This document shows, piece by piece, positions 19,341 through 27,847 of a stretch of DNA of 64,000 nt (its first letter is position 1; the number at the start of each line of letters is the position of its first letter). The stretch comes from Chitinophagales bacterium. GTDB taxonomy: Bacteria > Bacteroidota > Bacteroidia > Chitinophagales > Saprospiraceae. A program made the position numbers and the translations under genes. Where the stretch lies: positions 1 through 64,000 of the forward strand of contig JAAFJY010000029.1 in NCBI GenBank assembly GCA_013299105.1. The letters are read 5' to 3'. The notes under the pieces are model-generated. The model saw only the letters and a list, made by a program, of their open reading frames with translations. It did not search any database and had not been told where the DNA came from.

Positions 19341-20303
19341 TTGCTGTTCAAAAAAATGACAGCCATGCGGTGCTTTGCCTTGTTTTTTTCCATTTCCCTG
19401 TTCAGTTTTTCCTGCACTGGATCAAGGATGCCCTCCTCTCCCCTACCCGCTCAATCCATTGTGGTGCTTGGCATTGCCCAGGATGCGGGCTACCCACAGA
19501 TCAACTGCCAGCGAGCCTGCTGCCGCCAGGCTTGGAAAAACCCGCAGAAAAGGCGCTTGGTCTCTTGTCTGGGATTGATCGACCAAAACCAGGGCCAAAG
19601 CTGGATTTTTGACGCTACCCCCGACTTGAAGCAGCAAATCCAAATTTTGCAAAAACTGGGTGGCAAGGCCAACCTACCCGATGGCATTTTCCTCACCCAT
19701 GCGCACATGGGCCACTACACGGGCCTGATGGAATTGGGCCGCGAAGCCCTGAACGCCAAAAAAATGCCCGTTTTTGCCATGCCCCGCATGAAAACTTACC
19801 TGGAGCAAAACGGCCCCTGGAGTCAATTGGTCAGCCTCAACAACATCGACTTGCAGCCCCTCAGCGCCGGACAAGAACAAGCCCTGAACACCAACCTAAA
19901 AGTACGCCCCCTGCTGGTGCCCCACCGCGACGAATACTCCGAAACCGTAGGTTATGAAATCAGCGGCCCCAGGAAAAAATTGCTTTTCATCCCCGACATC
20001 GACAAATGGCACAAATGGGACCTGGACCTGAAAACCCTGCTGCAAAAAGTGGACTACGCCTTGATTGACGGCACTTTTCTAAAAAATGGCGAGATTTTTG
20101 GCCGCAACATGGCCGAAATCCCCCACCCTTTCATCCAAGAGAGCATGGACTTGCTGAAAGACTTGCCGCTGGCCAGCAGGCAAAAGGTGTTTTTCATCCA
20201 TTTTAACCATACCAATCCGGTGTTGTTTTCGGGGAAGGCTCGGCGGGAGGTAAGGAAAATGGGATTTGGCGTGGCTTGGGAGGGGATGGTTTTAGGGATG
20301 TGA
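19341..20303 (+). CDS. PqqB-like metallo-beta-lactamase-fold lipoprotein
   Basis: 320 residues from 19341; the ATGs at 19356 and 19365 are also possible. A lipobox (LFSFSC) predicts export and lipidation. The body starts with VVLGIAQDAGYPQINCQ and has THAHMGHYTGL in place of the standard HxHxDH, LLVPHRDEYSETVGYEI, and FIHFNHTNP at the C-terminal histidine position. This is the layout of PqqB-type MBL-fold hydrolases, often annotated as pyrroloquinoline quinone biosynthesis protein B. No pqqA/C/D/E genes are nearby, so a PQQ role is unlikely and the substrate is unknown. The gene begins immediately behind a decayed MITE-like copy. Confidence 0.82.
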   Translation: MLFKKMTAMRCFALFFSISLFSFSCTGSRMPSSPLPAQSIVVLGIAQDAGYPQINCQRACCRQAWKNPQKRRLVSCLGLIDQNQGQSWIFDATPDLKQQIQILQKLGGKANLPDGIFLTHAHMGHYTGLMELGREALNAKKMPVFAMPRMKTYLEQNGPWSQLVSLNNIDLQPLSAGQEQALNTNLKVRPLLVPHRDEYSETVGYEISGPRKKLLFIPDIDKWHKWDLDLKTLLQKVDYALIDGTFLKNGEIFGRNMAEIPHPFIQESMDLLKDLPLASRQKVFFIHFNHTNPVLFSGKARREVRKMGFGVAWEGMVLGM

Positions 20304-20960
20304 GGGTGGTAGCCGCAGATTGTTGTTGGCTTTGCCTCGCTGCGCGAGGCTGGTTGGAACACGGATGAAATTGGGTTTGGGTGTGCTTGTTTGAGTGTGG
20401 GTGTGAGGAAATCCCGATTTCAATTGGCTTAGACGAGGGTTTAAACTCGAAGCCCCCACACCCGAACTCACACTTACACACTCCACACTCATTCTTGCGG
20501 ATTTTCACTGATTGCTAGCGTGGTGTTGACCATGATGTTGACAACATGATCTGATCAGGAATCATAAAAATTGGAAATGTTTATTCGTGGCTTGTCACTT
20601 AAAAACTGGAAAGGCTTATTTTTGACCCGTTACTTACTTAAAGATTTCTAGCGATTAGACGGCTATGCCGAAAAAGGAAGAAGTTGAACAAACCAGTGTC
20701 CAACTTCCTTTGGGCGACCTTTGAGAGTCTTCGGTGCACACGTCCATGATTTTACCTACCAACACCCAGTGGTCTTAACTTCTCATCCACACGCCGCGAA
20801 CGGCGGGGATAAGGATAGCCATCTGTTCAACGGATGTCATCCAACATTTACTTTGAGCTGCGGGACGAAGACGGGGCGGAAGCCCACATCCGCGCTGCGG
20901 TTCTCCTGAGCGTTGTAGCTGCGATTAGCCGTCCGGCAAAGGTTTATTCGTGGCCTGTCA
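20304..20960. repeat. 657-bp non-coding region with dispersed repeat copy
   Basis: Bases 20334-20545 are a composite repeat: a GCCTCGCTGCGCGAGGC palindrome, then GAACACGGATG, GGGTTTGGGTGTGCTTG, GAGTGTGGGTGTGAGG and, after about 45 bases, inverted CACACTTACACACTCCACAC. The same blocks occur in opposite orientation at about 40975-41180. The phrase TTTATTCGTGGCTTGTCACT recurs at about 20580, 20941 (variant) and 41216. Bases 20640-20960 show no gene I can support. Confidence 0.6.
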
Positions 20961-21386
20961 CTACGCCAACTCCCCCATCACCACCCACCCCTTCTCCAAA
21001 AACAACTCATAAACAGCCTTCCCAAAACGCACGCAATCAAAATGCGGCACTTTTTTCAAAGGCAAGACCTTGGCAATGGTCTCCACGTACTGCTGGCACA
21101 GCAAGTTCATCACGGTTGGCAGGGCAGATTTTTGCACCAAATCATAGCCCACGCGCATTTGGATGACGATTTCCTTGCGTTTGCGGCTGTAGCTGATGTG
21201 GTTTTCGTGGATGGTATTGTCGGCGGGTTTGATGATGAAAATAAAAGCAAGGCCTGTGATTTGACCGTATTGGGCCAAATCCAAGTGCTCATTCAAAGCT
21301 TCTTCGATCAGATTGACCTGATCAATGGCAATGGCCAAAGGCACCTCATGCCAGGTGATGCTGGAGACTACGAATGGGTTGCGCAT
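20961..21386 (-). CDS. Hypothetical protein, small alpha/beta, possibly immunity-like
   Basis: 141 residues, no signal peptide, no membrane segment. The middle part (FIFIIKPADNTIHENHISYS then RKRKEIVIQMRVGYDLV) alternates beta strands and basic residues and ends in helices (LPTVMNLLCQQYVETIAKVL). The pattern of a YSRK-K-E strand followed by a conserved Y-D/E helix reminds me of Imm44-type immunity proteins, but this is memory of a pattern, not a match. It faces away from a small HTH protein gene across 61 bases, so the HTH protein may regulate both. Function unknown. Confidence 0.6.
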   Translation of the reverse strand: MRNPFVVSSITWHEVPLAIAIDQVNLIEEALNEHLDLAQYGQITGLAFIFIIKPADNTIHENHISYSRKRKEIVIQMRVGYDLVQKSALPTVMNLLCQQYVETIAKVLPLKKVPHFDCVRFGKAVYELFLEKGWVVMGELA

Positions 21387-21447
21387 GATGTCTTACTTTT
21401 ACGATGATCCTTTTATCTTGCACTTCGAAATATCCAATTTATTCTCC

Positions 21448-21762
21448 ATGAATCAAAAAAATAAACACCACGAAACCTTCTTCAACCAAGTCAAAGGCGT
21501 AGTCCGCTCGCTTGATTTGGACCAGGCTTTGCTTGCCCAAAAAATTGGTGTGTCGCAGGCCAATGTCAGCAAAGCCCTAAATGGTGGGAATGAAAAAACC
21601 TTGTTGAAGATCATCGACTTTCTAGCCGAGGAGTACAACATCAGCAATTTCAATGAGCACCTGGCCGCCAATCCTGAAACAGAACTCCAACAAATCAAAA
21701 TGGAGTTGGTCGAAATTAAAACTACCCTTCAAGAGCTCAAAGCTTTGATTGAAAAGAAATAA
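21448..21762 (+). CDS. Small Cro/C1-type HTH protein with C-terminal coiled coil
   Basis: 104 residues from the ATG at 21448; upstream in-frame ATGs exist but would overlap the divergent gene. An XRE-like helix-turn-helix lies at about residues 22-60 (LDQALLAQKIGVSQANVSKA then LLKIIDFLAEEYNIS). Residues 76-104 (LQQIKMELVEIKTTLQELKA) form a leucine/isoleucine heptad coiled coil suited for dimerisation. It is likely an autoregulatory repressor of the divergent pair; no partner toxin is evident. Confidence 0.75.
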   Translation: MNQKNKHHETFFNQVKGVVRSLDLDQALLAQKIGVSQANVSKALNGGNEKTLLKIIDFLAEEYNISNFNEHLAANPETELQQIKMELVEIKTTLQELKALIEKK

Positions 21763-22409
21763 GCACCTTCCAAACCTCACTCATCTGCTTGCCGGAGGCC
21801 CCGGTTACGCGTTGCAAACGCGTGAAAGATGGTTCCGGTCAAAGACCTGGAACCAGCGAAGCACCAGGCCGCGCCGCATCACGCTCTCACGCGAAGCGTG
21901 ACACGGCGCGTGAAAGCGGGCCTAATGCTGGAAATTCTTTCAAATTCTAAATAGGTCAACGTCACGCAAGTAATTCTGCAATTCTGAAAAATCTGGTTTA
22001 GAGCATGCTTAAAATTTTTTGTTTGTCATAAAACGGCCCAATTTCGCCCACTCTTCGTTAGGAAAATGCTCATTATGCGCTGCATAACTCCACTTTTCCT
22101 GCCTTGATTGGACTCGTTTTCTAACTAAACCTCCAATGTTTAAACACGCTCTTAGACAAAAAATTTAAATACACTTTAAATCACATCAAACCCAAGAAGA
22201 GTTGATACAGCATCAAAAGGATTCTTTTGTGTTTCAAAAATTCATTCAAAAATACGCATTGCTTTTAGCATACTTTAGCTGTTCAAGACCGAAAATTTTG
22301 GTTTAGACAAAAAATGTAGTTCAGATAAAAAAACCTCGCTTGATTGTCGAGATCGTTTTTCTCCGAAGTTTTCAATAACTTATCCTTTCTTCATCCTTAG
22401 CTTTAAATC
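21763..22409. repeat. Non-coding region: nested hairpin and dispersed AATTCTG repeat
   Basis: Bases 21785-21925 are rich in palindromes: ACGCGT repeats, GGTTCC/GGAACC around 21832-21854, and a nested hairpin at 21870-21910 (CGCGCCG-CACGCT ... AGCGTG-CGGCGCG). Bases about 21938-22010 carry one plus-sense copy of the AATTCTTTCAAATTC / GGTCAACGTCACGCAAGTAA repeat found in tandem at 48.8-49.9 kb. Bases 22319-22375 carry the block CTCGCTTGATTGTCGAGATC plus TTTCTCCGAAGTTTTC, seen in reverse sense at 40728-40770 and 46886-46920. Confidence 0.6.
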
Positions 22410-22988
22410 ATGCATGAATCTATCCGTCAAAACCTGAAAAATATTGGTCGATTAAGCGAGGAAGAGATAGCCTTGTTTTGTTCTAAATTAATTGAAAAAC
22501 GGCTCAAGCGCCGTGAACATTTATACCAATTTGGACAAGTTTGCCGTTCGGTAGCCTTTGTCGAAACGGGCTGCTTGCGTTACTACTACCTGGTCAATGG
22601 AAAAGAGCAAACCGGACAATTTTTCTTTGAGAACAGCTGGTACACCGACTATGAAAGCTTTCTGAGTGAAAACCCCACTGAGCAATTTATCCAGGCTATG
22701 GAGCCCACTAAACTTTGGCTTTTGTCTAGGCACGCTTTGTACGAGCTTTATGAACTTAACCCCAAGTTTGAACGATTTGGGCGAATCATGGCTGAAAATG
22801 CCTATTTGGGGTCTCGGAAGAGCAAAGTCATGCTGCAAAATATGCTGCCGGAGGAACGTTACCGCTTGCTCATTGAAGAGCGCCCGAAAGTAATTGAAAG
22901 GATTTCTCTCAAATACATTGCTACCTATCTGGGTATCCAACCTGAAAGCCTGAGTCGCATCCGCAAGCGCATTTTTGAGGGCAAATAA
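22410..22988 (+). CDS. Crp/Fnr-family transcriptional regulator
   Basis: 192 residues, typical of the short Bacteroidota Crp-like regulators. A cyclic-nucleotide-binding-like beta-roll covers about residues 25-115 (LYQFGQVCRSVAFVETGCLR then FFFENSWYTDYESF). A C-terminal winged helix spans about 150-192 (ISLKYIATYLGIQPESLSRI). The phosphate-binding arginine motif of true cAMP sensors is not visible, so the ligand is uncertain. The next gene, 100 bases downstream on the same strand, codes for a barrel protein and may be a target. Confidence 0.85.
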   Translation: MHESIRQNLKNIGRLSEEEIALFCSKLIEKRLKRREHLYQFGQVCRSVAFVETGCLRYYYLVNGKEQTGQFFFENSWYTDYESFLSENPTEQFIQAMEPTKLWLLSRHALYELYELNPKFERFGRIMAENAYLGSRKSKVMLQNMLPEERYRLLIEERPKVIERISLKYIATYLGIQPESLSRIRKRIFEGK

Positions 22989-23087
22989 AATCCACTAACC
23001 CAAACTCTTAACACAAGTCAATTTTTAGGCTGTCGAAATGCTGAATTTTTGCATTGTGATTTTTTCACTTACTAAATCAATGTGAAG

Positions 23088-23708
23088 ATGAAAAGCATCC
23101 TTTTGATTTCTTTTTTATGCCTTACTTTTGTGAAGCAGATTGACGCACAAAAATCCACTGTTTATGCCGAGGCTGGCTTGGGTTGGGGTCAAACCCTATT
23201 TTTTGGTGACATGTCCACTCAGCTCATACAATCATACGGTGGCAGTTTCTCTCCAGGAATCGGCAACAACCTGATGATGGCCTTTTATGTGGCTCCAGCA
23301 TCGTGGAAAGGGCTGGGCATTGGCTCCCGCATCAAAGGTACTTTTGGCACCTCGGTGCAAGGGGATTTTGGCGACAGCTACATTTTCAACTACTACAACT
23401 TGGCCTTAGCGGCGAAATTCCATCCTTTCAGCCAAACTTTCAACAAGGGACTTTACCTGCGTGGCAGCTATGGTTTTGGGCAATTTACCTCCAAACGGGT
23501 AAACGAAACCAACAATTTGTACAAGCACCAATATGCCATTGGCGGTTCCTTGTTAGGGAGCCTAGGCTGGTCTTTCCCATTAAAAAAATCGAGTTTGAAC
23601 CTCGAATTAGAGTTTGACTCCTCCTCACGAGGCGGTACGATCGATGGCAAAGGCAATGCGACTTATCGAAGTGGGCAGATTGGGGGCAATATCTTGATTT
23701 CGTTCTAA
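23088..23708 (+). CDS. Secreted outer-membrane barrel-like protein
   Basis: 206 residues from the ATG at 23088 (a GTG two codons earlier is in frame). Signal peptide: MKSILLISFLCLTFVKQIDA. The rest is rich in glycine and aromatic residues in alternating strands (YVAPASWKGLGIGSRIKGTF, then LYLRGSYGFGQF), ending GQIGGNILISF with a terminal phenylalanine typical of outer-membrane barrels. No family name can be given. A palindromic repeat follows its stop directly. Confidence 0.7.
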   Translation: MKSILLISFLCLTFVKQIDAQKSTVYAEAGLGWGQTLFFGDMSTQLIQSYGGSFSPGIGNNLMMAFYVAPASWKGLGIGSRIKGTFGTSVQGDFGDSYIFNYYNLALAAKFHPFSQTFNKGLYLRGSYGFGQFTSKRVNETNNLYKHQYAIGGSLLGSLGWSFPLKKSSLNLELEFDSSSRGGTIDGKGNATYRSGQIGGNILISF

Positions 23709-23834
23709 GGGAGCGTAAAAAATAAGATGGACGGATTTGGGTTTAGTGGAAAAAGATAAACAACTGTATGAAAGGAAGTTGTGTTCTTTTTCTACTAAAC
23801 CTCCAAAGCAAATACGTCCATTTTATTTTAGCTC
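23709..23834. repeat. Palindromic repeat P, copy 1
   Basis: About 126 bases that fold on themselves: outer arms AAAATAAGATGGACG and CGTCCATTTTATTTT, inner arms GGTTTAGTGGAAAAAGA and TCTTTTTCTACTAAACC. It sits directly behind a stop codon and could act as a terminator-like hairpin. A diverged copy with the same order of blocks lies at 51364-51497, inside the start of another gene. Confidence 0.65.
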
Positions 23835-23886
23835 AAATACTTAGACAAAAAATCATGCTTAATTTCGGCCCGACAAAAATACACCA

Positions 23887-24684
23887 ATGAATAAAGTAGT
23901 ACTGGTCACGGGGGCGTCTTCGGGCTTAGGGCGGGCACTGGCCATTGCTTTGACCGACAAAGGATACCGGGTATTCGGAGCGAGCCGCAACCCACAGGGC
24001 TTTGAAAAATATACCCAACTACGCATCGACGTGCAAGACGATGTCAGCGTAAAAGAAGGTATTCAGCAAGTAATCGACCAGGCTGGCCGCATCGACGCGG
24101 TAATCAACAATGCTGGCATCGGTATCGCCGGGCCACTGGAGCAACTGAGCATGGCCAACATACAGCGCGTTTTTGACACCAATGTTTACGGCATCATTCG
24201 CGTGAGCCAGGCCGCTTTGCCACACATGCGCAAAGCCCAAGGCGGCCGCATCATCAACATCAGCTCGGTAGCTGCCGAGGTAGCCCTCCCTTACCGCTCA
24301 ATCTACAGTGCCAGCAAGGCCGCTGTGGACCGCATCACCGAGGCCCTGCGCCTGGAAGTGGAGCGTTTTGGCATCGAAGTTTGTGCCATCCAAGCCGGCG
24401 ATATCCGTACCCCGATCAACGACCACCGCATCATGGAGTACGACGACAATGACCCAGCTTACAACCTGGTTTTTGCCAATGTGGCCAAAAAAATGAACGC
24501 TGGTGTGGACCAAGGCGTGGAGCCCGAAGTCATGGCCCAGCAAATCGTGGCCATCCTGGAGTCGAAAAGACTGCAAAAAACCTACCCGGTGGGCAAGTTT
24601 TACCAAAAAATATCGCTGTACCTGAAACGTTTCCTGCCTGGTTTGGTGTTTGAACGCATCATCCGAACCTATACCAAAGCATGA
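23887..24684 (+). CDS. SDR-family oxidoreductase coupled to a sirtuin gene
   Basis: 265 residues, classical short-chain dehydrogenase. The NAD(P)-binding TGASSGLG is at residues 8-15, NNAG at about 76, the catalytic serine in IINISSVAAE, and the YSASK Tyr/Lys pair at about 139-143. The sequence after the NAD site (VFGASRNPQGF) suggests NADP(H) use through the arginine. The C-terminal region (GKFYQKISLYLKRFLPGLVF) is basic and hydrophobic, a feature of membrane-associated SDRs acting on lipids or sterols. It ends in a four-base overlap with the sirtuin gene. The substrate is unknown. Confidence 0.88.
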   Translation: MNKVVLVTGASSGLGRALAIALTDKGYRVFGASRNPQGFEKYTQLRIDVQDDVSVKEGIQQVIDQAGRIDAVINNAGIGIAGPLEQLSMANIQRVFDTNVYGIIRVSQAALPHMRKAQGGRIINISSVAAEVALPYRSIYSASKAAVDRITEALRLEVERFGIEVCAIQAGDIRTPINDHRIMEYDDNDPAYNLVFANVAKKMNAGVDQGVEPEVMAQQIVAILESKRLQKTYPVGKFYQKISLYLKRFLPGLVFERIIRTYTKA

Positions 24685-25376
24685 GTAATATTAAAAAAAT
24701 CGTGGTTTTGAGTGGCGCGGGCATCAGCGCCGAAAGCGGCATCAGCACCTTTCGCGATGCGGGCGGCCTCTGGGAAAAGCACGACATCATGGAAGTCGCT
24801 TCTTTCGAGGGTTGGAAGCGCAACCGCGACCTGGTCCTGCGTTTTTACAACGACCGCCGCCGCCAATTGAAAGATGTAGAGCCCAATGCAGCCCACTTGG
24901 CCTTGGCCCAATTGGAATCAAAATACGAAGTCAACATCGTCACCCAAAACGTGGACGACCTGCACGAGCGTGGGGGCAGCAGCCAGGTTTTGCACCTGCA
25001 TGGCGAACTCCGCAAAGTACGCAGCACCCTGGATGAAAACCTCATTTATCCCTGGACTGAAGACCTCAACCCTGGCGACAAATGTGAAAAAGGCGCTCAA
25101 TTGCGCCCCCACATCGTATGGTTCGGCGAAATGGTGCCCCTAATCCCTGTTGCCGCCAAACTGGTACAAGCTGCAGATTTGGTGATGATCGTGGGCACCT
25201 CCATGCAAGTTTATCCTGCTGCGGGTTTAATAGACTATGCCGCACGAGCTACCCAACTGTACTACATCGACCCTCACCCTGCTGCCGAAGCCCAGACCTA
25301 CCACCATTTAGAAATCTTAGCAGAAAAAGCCTCAGTTGGGGTGCCGAAGCTTGTAGAAAAATTGTTGAATAAATAA
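24681..25376 (+). CDS. cobB: CobB-like NAD-dependent protein deacylase (sirtuin)
   Basis: 231 residues. The Rossmann motif GAGISAESGISTFRD (residues 12-26) binds NAD; TQNVD (88-92) and catalytic H107 (HLHGE) are present. Y56 and R59 in RFYNDRRRQ form the Y-x-x-R pair that marks class III sirtuins with desuccinylase/demalonylase activity in E. coli CobB and SIRT5. In place of the usual four zinc cysteines only one is seen (DKCEKGAQLRPH), so structural zinc is probably absent. Its ATG overlaps the stop of the SDR gene by four bases (24681-24684), implying coupled translation. It removes acyl groups from lysines and consumes NAD. Confidence 0.92.
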   Translation: MSNIKKIVVLSGAGISAESGISTFRDAGGLWEKHDIMEVASFEGWKRNRDLVLRFYNDRRRQLKDVEPNAAHLALAQLESKYEVNIVTQNVDDLHERGGSSQVLHLHGELRKVRSTLDENLIYPWTEDLNPGDKCEKGAQLRPHIVWFGEMVPLIPVAAKLVQAADLVMIVGTSMQVYPAAGLIDYAARATQLYYIDPHPAAEAQTYHHLEILAEKASVGVPKLVEKLLNK

Positions 25377-25381
25377 AAGAT

Positions 25382-25610
25382 GGCTCTTATTGGGCTTCAA
25401 GTGGTGCTTCAAAACGAGTTAGTTGTGGTCATGAAGCCCCAAGGTTTTTTTTGAGTGATGACTTACGAGTGGCGACTTACGAGTTGTCCTTGCCTAAATA
25501 CGTTGACATCAAAAGTCAAAAATTCGGACCTCAAAAATCCAAAACTCACCTTGAAGTTAGGTCCAGGCAACCATCCAAGCCTTTTTTCAACTTGAAACCC
25601 AAATTGAGCC
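25382..25610. mobile_element. GGCTC MITE-like element, copy 2 (229 bp)
   Basis: Bounded by GGCTCTTATTGGGCTTCAAG at the left and CTTGAAACCCAAATTGAGCC at the right, near-perfect terminal inverted repeats. The interior has GACTTACGAGTGGCGACTTACGAG-like blocks (about 25460-25487), AAAATTCGG and AAATCCAAAACTCACCTT shared with copies 1 and 4. No coding frame. It lies six bases behind the sirtuin stop. No clear target-site duplication is seen (left flank ends AAAGAT, right flank begins TTAGAC). Confidence 0.75.
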
Positions 25611-25824
25611 TTAGACTTTATTGGGTATCTAGTGGTCCAAATTGTAAATCTGCCCCAAGTTCCACGGGCTCTTTGTCTCTATAGCTGCGTTGCTCGTCGG
25701 TCAAATAGTCCACTATTTTCCCTCCTCTCACCTTGCTATGAAGCCAAATAGCCTACCGGAACCTAGGGGTTATTTGTAATTCGTACCACTAATCCAGACA
25801 ACAAGACCCCAAAAAAATCCCCCC

Positions 25825-26766
25825 TCACCGAATCCCCAGCACCCTCTTCTCCCGATCCCGGGTCAAAACACTGGGTAAGTTGGCCAAAATGCAGTTTTTA
25901 AAGGCCGACAGTAGTCGATACTTGGCCTGCACTTGCCGAAACACCAAGCTGATTTCGCGCACGGGAGCAGGAGCTTGAAAAAAACGTACATACTGCATTT
26001 GTTCTTCATTGAGGTCTAGCAAAGCCAATTGGGGTAAAATGGTGATGCCTACGTGGTTTTCGACCAGGCGTTTGAGGGTTTCCAGACTGCCCACTTCGTA
26101 GGTGATGTTTTGGAGGCTATGAGAGGCCGCCCGTTGCAGAGCGCAGAGGTTTTCGATTTGGGTACGCATGCAATGGCCTTCTTCCAATAAAAGCAGTTTA
26201 TCCGGCTCGATTTCTTCTGACAAGAGGTATTGTTTATTCAAAATTTGCGGCTCATGGGGTGCATAGGCGGCAAAATCTTCATAAAAAAGCAACTCCTCCT
26301 TTAGCCCAGGATCATTCAGCGGGGTGGCCAAGATGGCCGCGTCGATTTCATTGCGGTGCAGTTGATCCAGTAGCTGTTCGGTCGTATTTTCGCGAATGCT
26401 CAAGCTCACATCTGGGTATTTTCCGGCAAAATCCTTCAAAAACAAGGGCAATAAATAGGGTGCCAAAGTCGGAATTACCCCTACGCGTATGGCTCCTTGT
26501 ACCTTTTTTTGGTGCTCACTCACCACTTGTAGCAAATTAGCGGCTTCAGCGAGCATGCGCCGACCTTGCAAGATAATACCCTGTCCAATATCGGTGGGAA
26601 TTACGGGTTGGCGGCTCCGGTCGAAGATTTTCACCCCCAGTTCGTCCTCCAGTTTGGCGATGGCTGCACTCAAAGAAGGTTGCGAGACATGGCATACCGA
26701 CGCAGCTTTTGAAAAACTACGGTGCTGGTCAAGCGCTACAATGTATTCGATTTGCTGCAAAGTCAT
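25825..26766 (-). CDS. oxyR: OxyR-type LysR peroxide sensor
   Basis: 313 residues. An N-terminal winged HTH (about 1-60, FSKAASVCHVSQPSLSAAIA) and a LysR effector domain from about residue 92. C199 (EEGHCMRTQ) and C208 (ENLCAL) have exactly the spacing, and even the numbering, of the redox cysteines of E. coli OxyR, so hydrogen-peroxide sensing by disulfide formation is well supported. The upstream region holds an ATAG-N7-CTAT-N8-ATAG site overlapping the start region. No katG, ahpC or dps gene is adjacent; the divergent neighbour is a CorA-type transporter, 175 bases away. Confidence 0.93.
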   Translation of the reverse strand: MTLQQIEYIVALDQHRSFSKAASVCHVSQPSLSAAIAKLEDELGVKIFDRSRQPVIPTDIGQGIILQGRRMLAEAANLLQVVSEHQKKVQGAIRVGVIPTLAPYLLPLFLKDFAGKYPDVSLSIRENTTEQLLDQLHRNEIDAAILATPLNDPGLKEELLFYEDFAAYAPHEPQILNKQYLLSEEIEPDKLLLLEEGHCMRTQIENLCALQRAASHSLQNITYEVGSLETLKRLVENHVGITILPQLALLDLNEEQMQYVRFFQAPAPVREISLVFRQVQAKYRLLSAFKNCILANLPSVLTRDREKRVLGIR

Positions 26767-26768
26767 TT

Positions 26769-26795
26769 ATAGACAATTTCTATGCCAAAATATAG
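26769..26795 (-). promoter_or_regulatory. Candidate OxyR binding site
   Basis: ATAG (26769-26772), seven bases, CTAT (26780-26783), eight bases, ATAG (26792-26795). The known OxyR contact pattern is four ATAG/CTAT tetrads spaced by seven bases; three are present with one spacing off by a base. It ends 3 bases from the oxyR start, so binding would most simply autoregulate oxyR. Confidence 0.45.
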
Positions 26796-26941
26796 AAAAT
26801 AGCCAATACTTTACCACAAACCACAATAAAACGATAAGTTTTTCCAGAGATAGAAACGCCATACTCAACTCAAAGCCAATCCCCTAAACTTCTCAACTAA
26901 TTTCGTACCTTGCCCAAACCTCCACAACTAAAACCTATTCA

Positions 26942-27835
26942 GTGGAAAAGATCATTTATTCCGAAAACTTCAAGTGGTTGGACGTAACCCAACCCACTCG
27001 CGAGCAGTTATTAGATGTTGCTGAAAGATTCAGGTTACATACTTATTCGGTGCAGGATTGTATGGAACCGGATCACCTGCCCAAGCACGAAGTAATTGGC
27101 GACACCCGTTTCATCATCGTTCGGGCTTATGCGCCCCGCGAATTGGAAAGCCCGCACTCAGTGCAAGACCTGACCAATAAAATTGCCATTTTTTACTCCA
27201 AGGATTGCCTGATCACCATCCACCGCACCGAACAGCCCATGATGGCCGAAATACGAGACCAATTCCTCACCCCTGGCTGTACCTGGCAACCTTTTGACAT
27301 GGTAAAAAGGGTCCTGTGGCGAGTAGTTAATTCTTACGCTGAACCCGCTCGTATCCTTGGCGAAGAGGTGGACAAAATAGAAACCCTGATTTTTGACCGC
27401 CATCTCAAAGGCGCTTTTGAGGAAAACCTCTACCACCTACGCCGCATGGCCAGCATCCACAAAAAACTTTTGCACCATACCCAAGAGATCCTAGATCAAT
27501 TGAAAGCAGAGCATGGCCCCGGCCCCTTGTTGCAAGACCTAAATGACCTGACCAGAAAAATCCTCAGCCAGCACGAGCAAGTCCAGGAAGACGTGACCAA
27601 CTTACTGAACATTTTCATCTCTATCTCCTCGCACAAAACCAACGAGGTGATGAAAATCCTAACCATTTTTTCGGTGTTTTTCATGCCCCTGACTTTCATC
27701 GTAGGCATTTATGGCATGAATTTCGACCACATGCCAGAGCTGAAAGAGCAGTGGGGTTATCCCATCACGCTGGGCGGCATGTTGGCGATTGTGGTGGTGA
27801 TTTACATTTGGTTTAAAAGGAAAAAATGGCTATAA
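26942..27835 (+). CDS. corA: CorA-family divalent cation transporter
   Basis: 297 residues from a GTG; no ATG lies nearby in frame before residue 41, and the GTG start keeps the full N-terminal domain. The N-terminal cytoplasmic domain is followed by long helices (FEENLYHLRRMASIHKKLLH), and two C-terminal membrane helices at about 234-256 and 272-292. Between them stands the selectivity motif YGMN (about 257-260) followed by the acidic loop FDHMPELKEQW. The family forms pentamers carrying Mg2+ (also Co2+/Ni2+). It is divergent from oxyR and convergent with the ATPase gene, 12 bases away. Confidence 0.92.
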   Translation: MEKIIYSENFKWLDVTQPTREQLLDVAERFRLHTYSVQDCMEPDHLPKHEVIGDTRFIIVRAYAPRELESPHSVQDLTNKIAIFYSKDCLITIHRTEQPMMAEIRDQFLTPGCTWQPFDMVKRVLWRVVNSYAEPARILGEEVDKIETLIFDRHLKGAFEENLYHLRRMASIHKKLLHHTQEILDQLKAEHGPGPLLQDLNDLTRKILSQHEQVQEDVTNLLNIFISISSHKTNEVMKILTIFSVFFMPLTFIVGIYGMNFDHMPELKEQWGYPITLGGMLAIVVVIYIWFKRKKWL

Positions 27836-27847
27836 GGTTAAAAGAAA

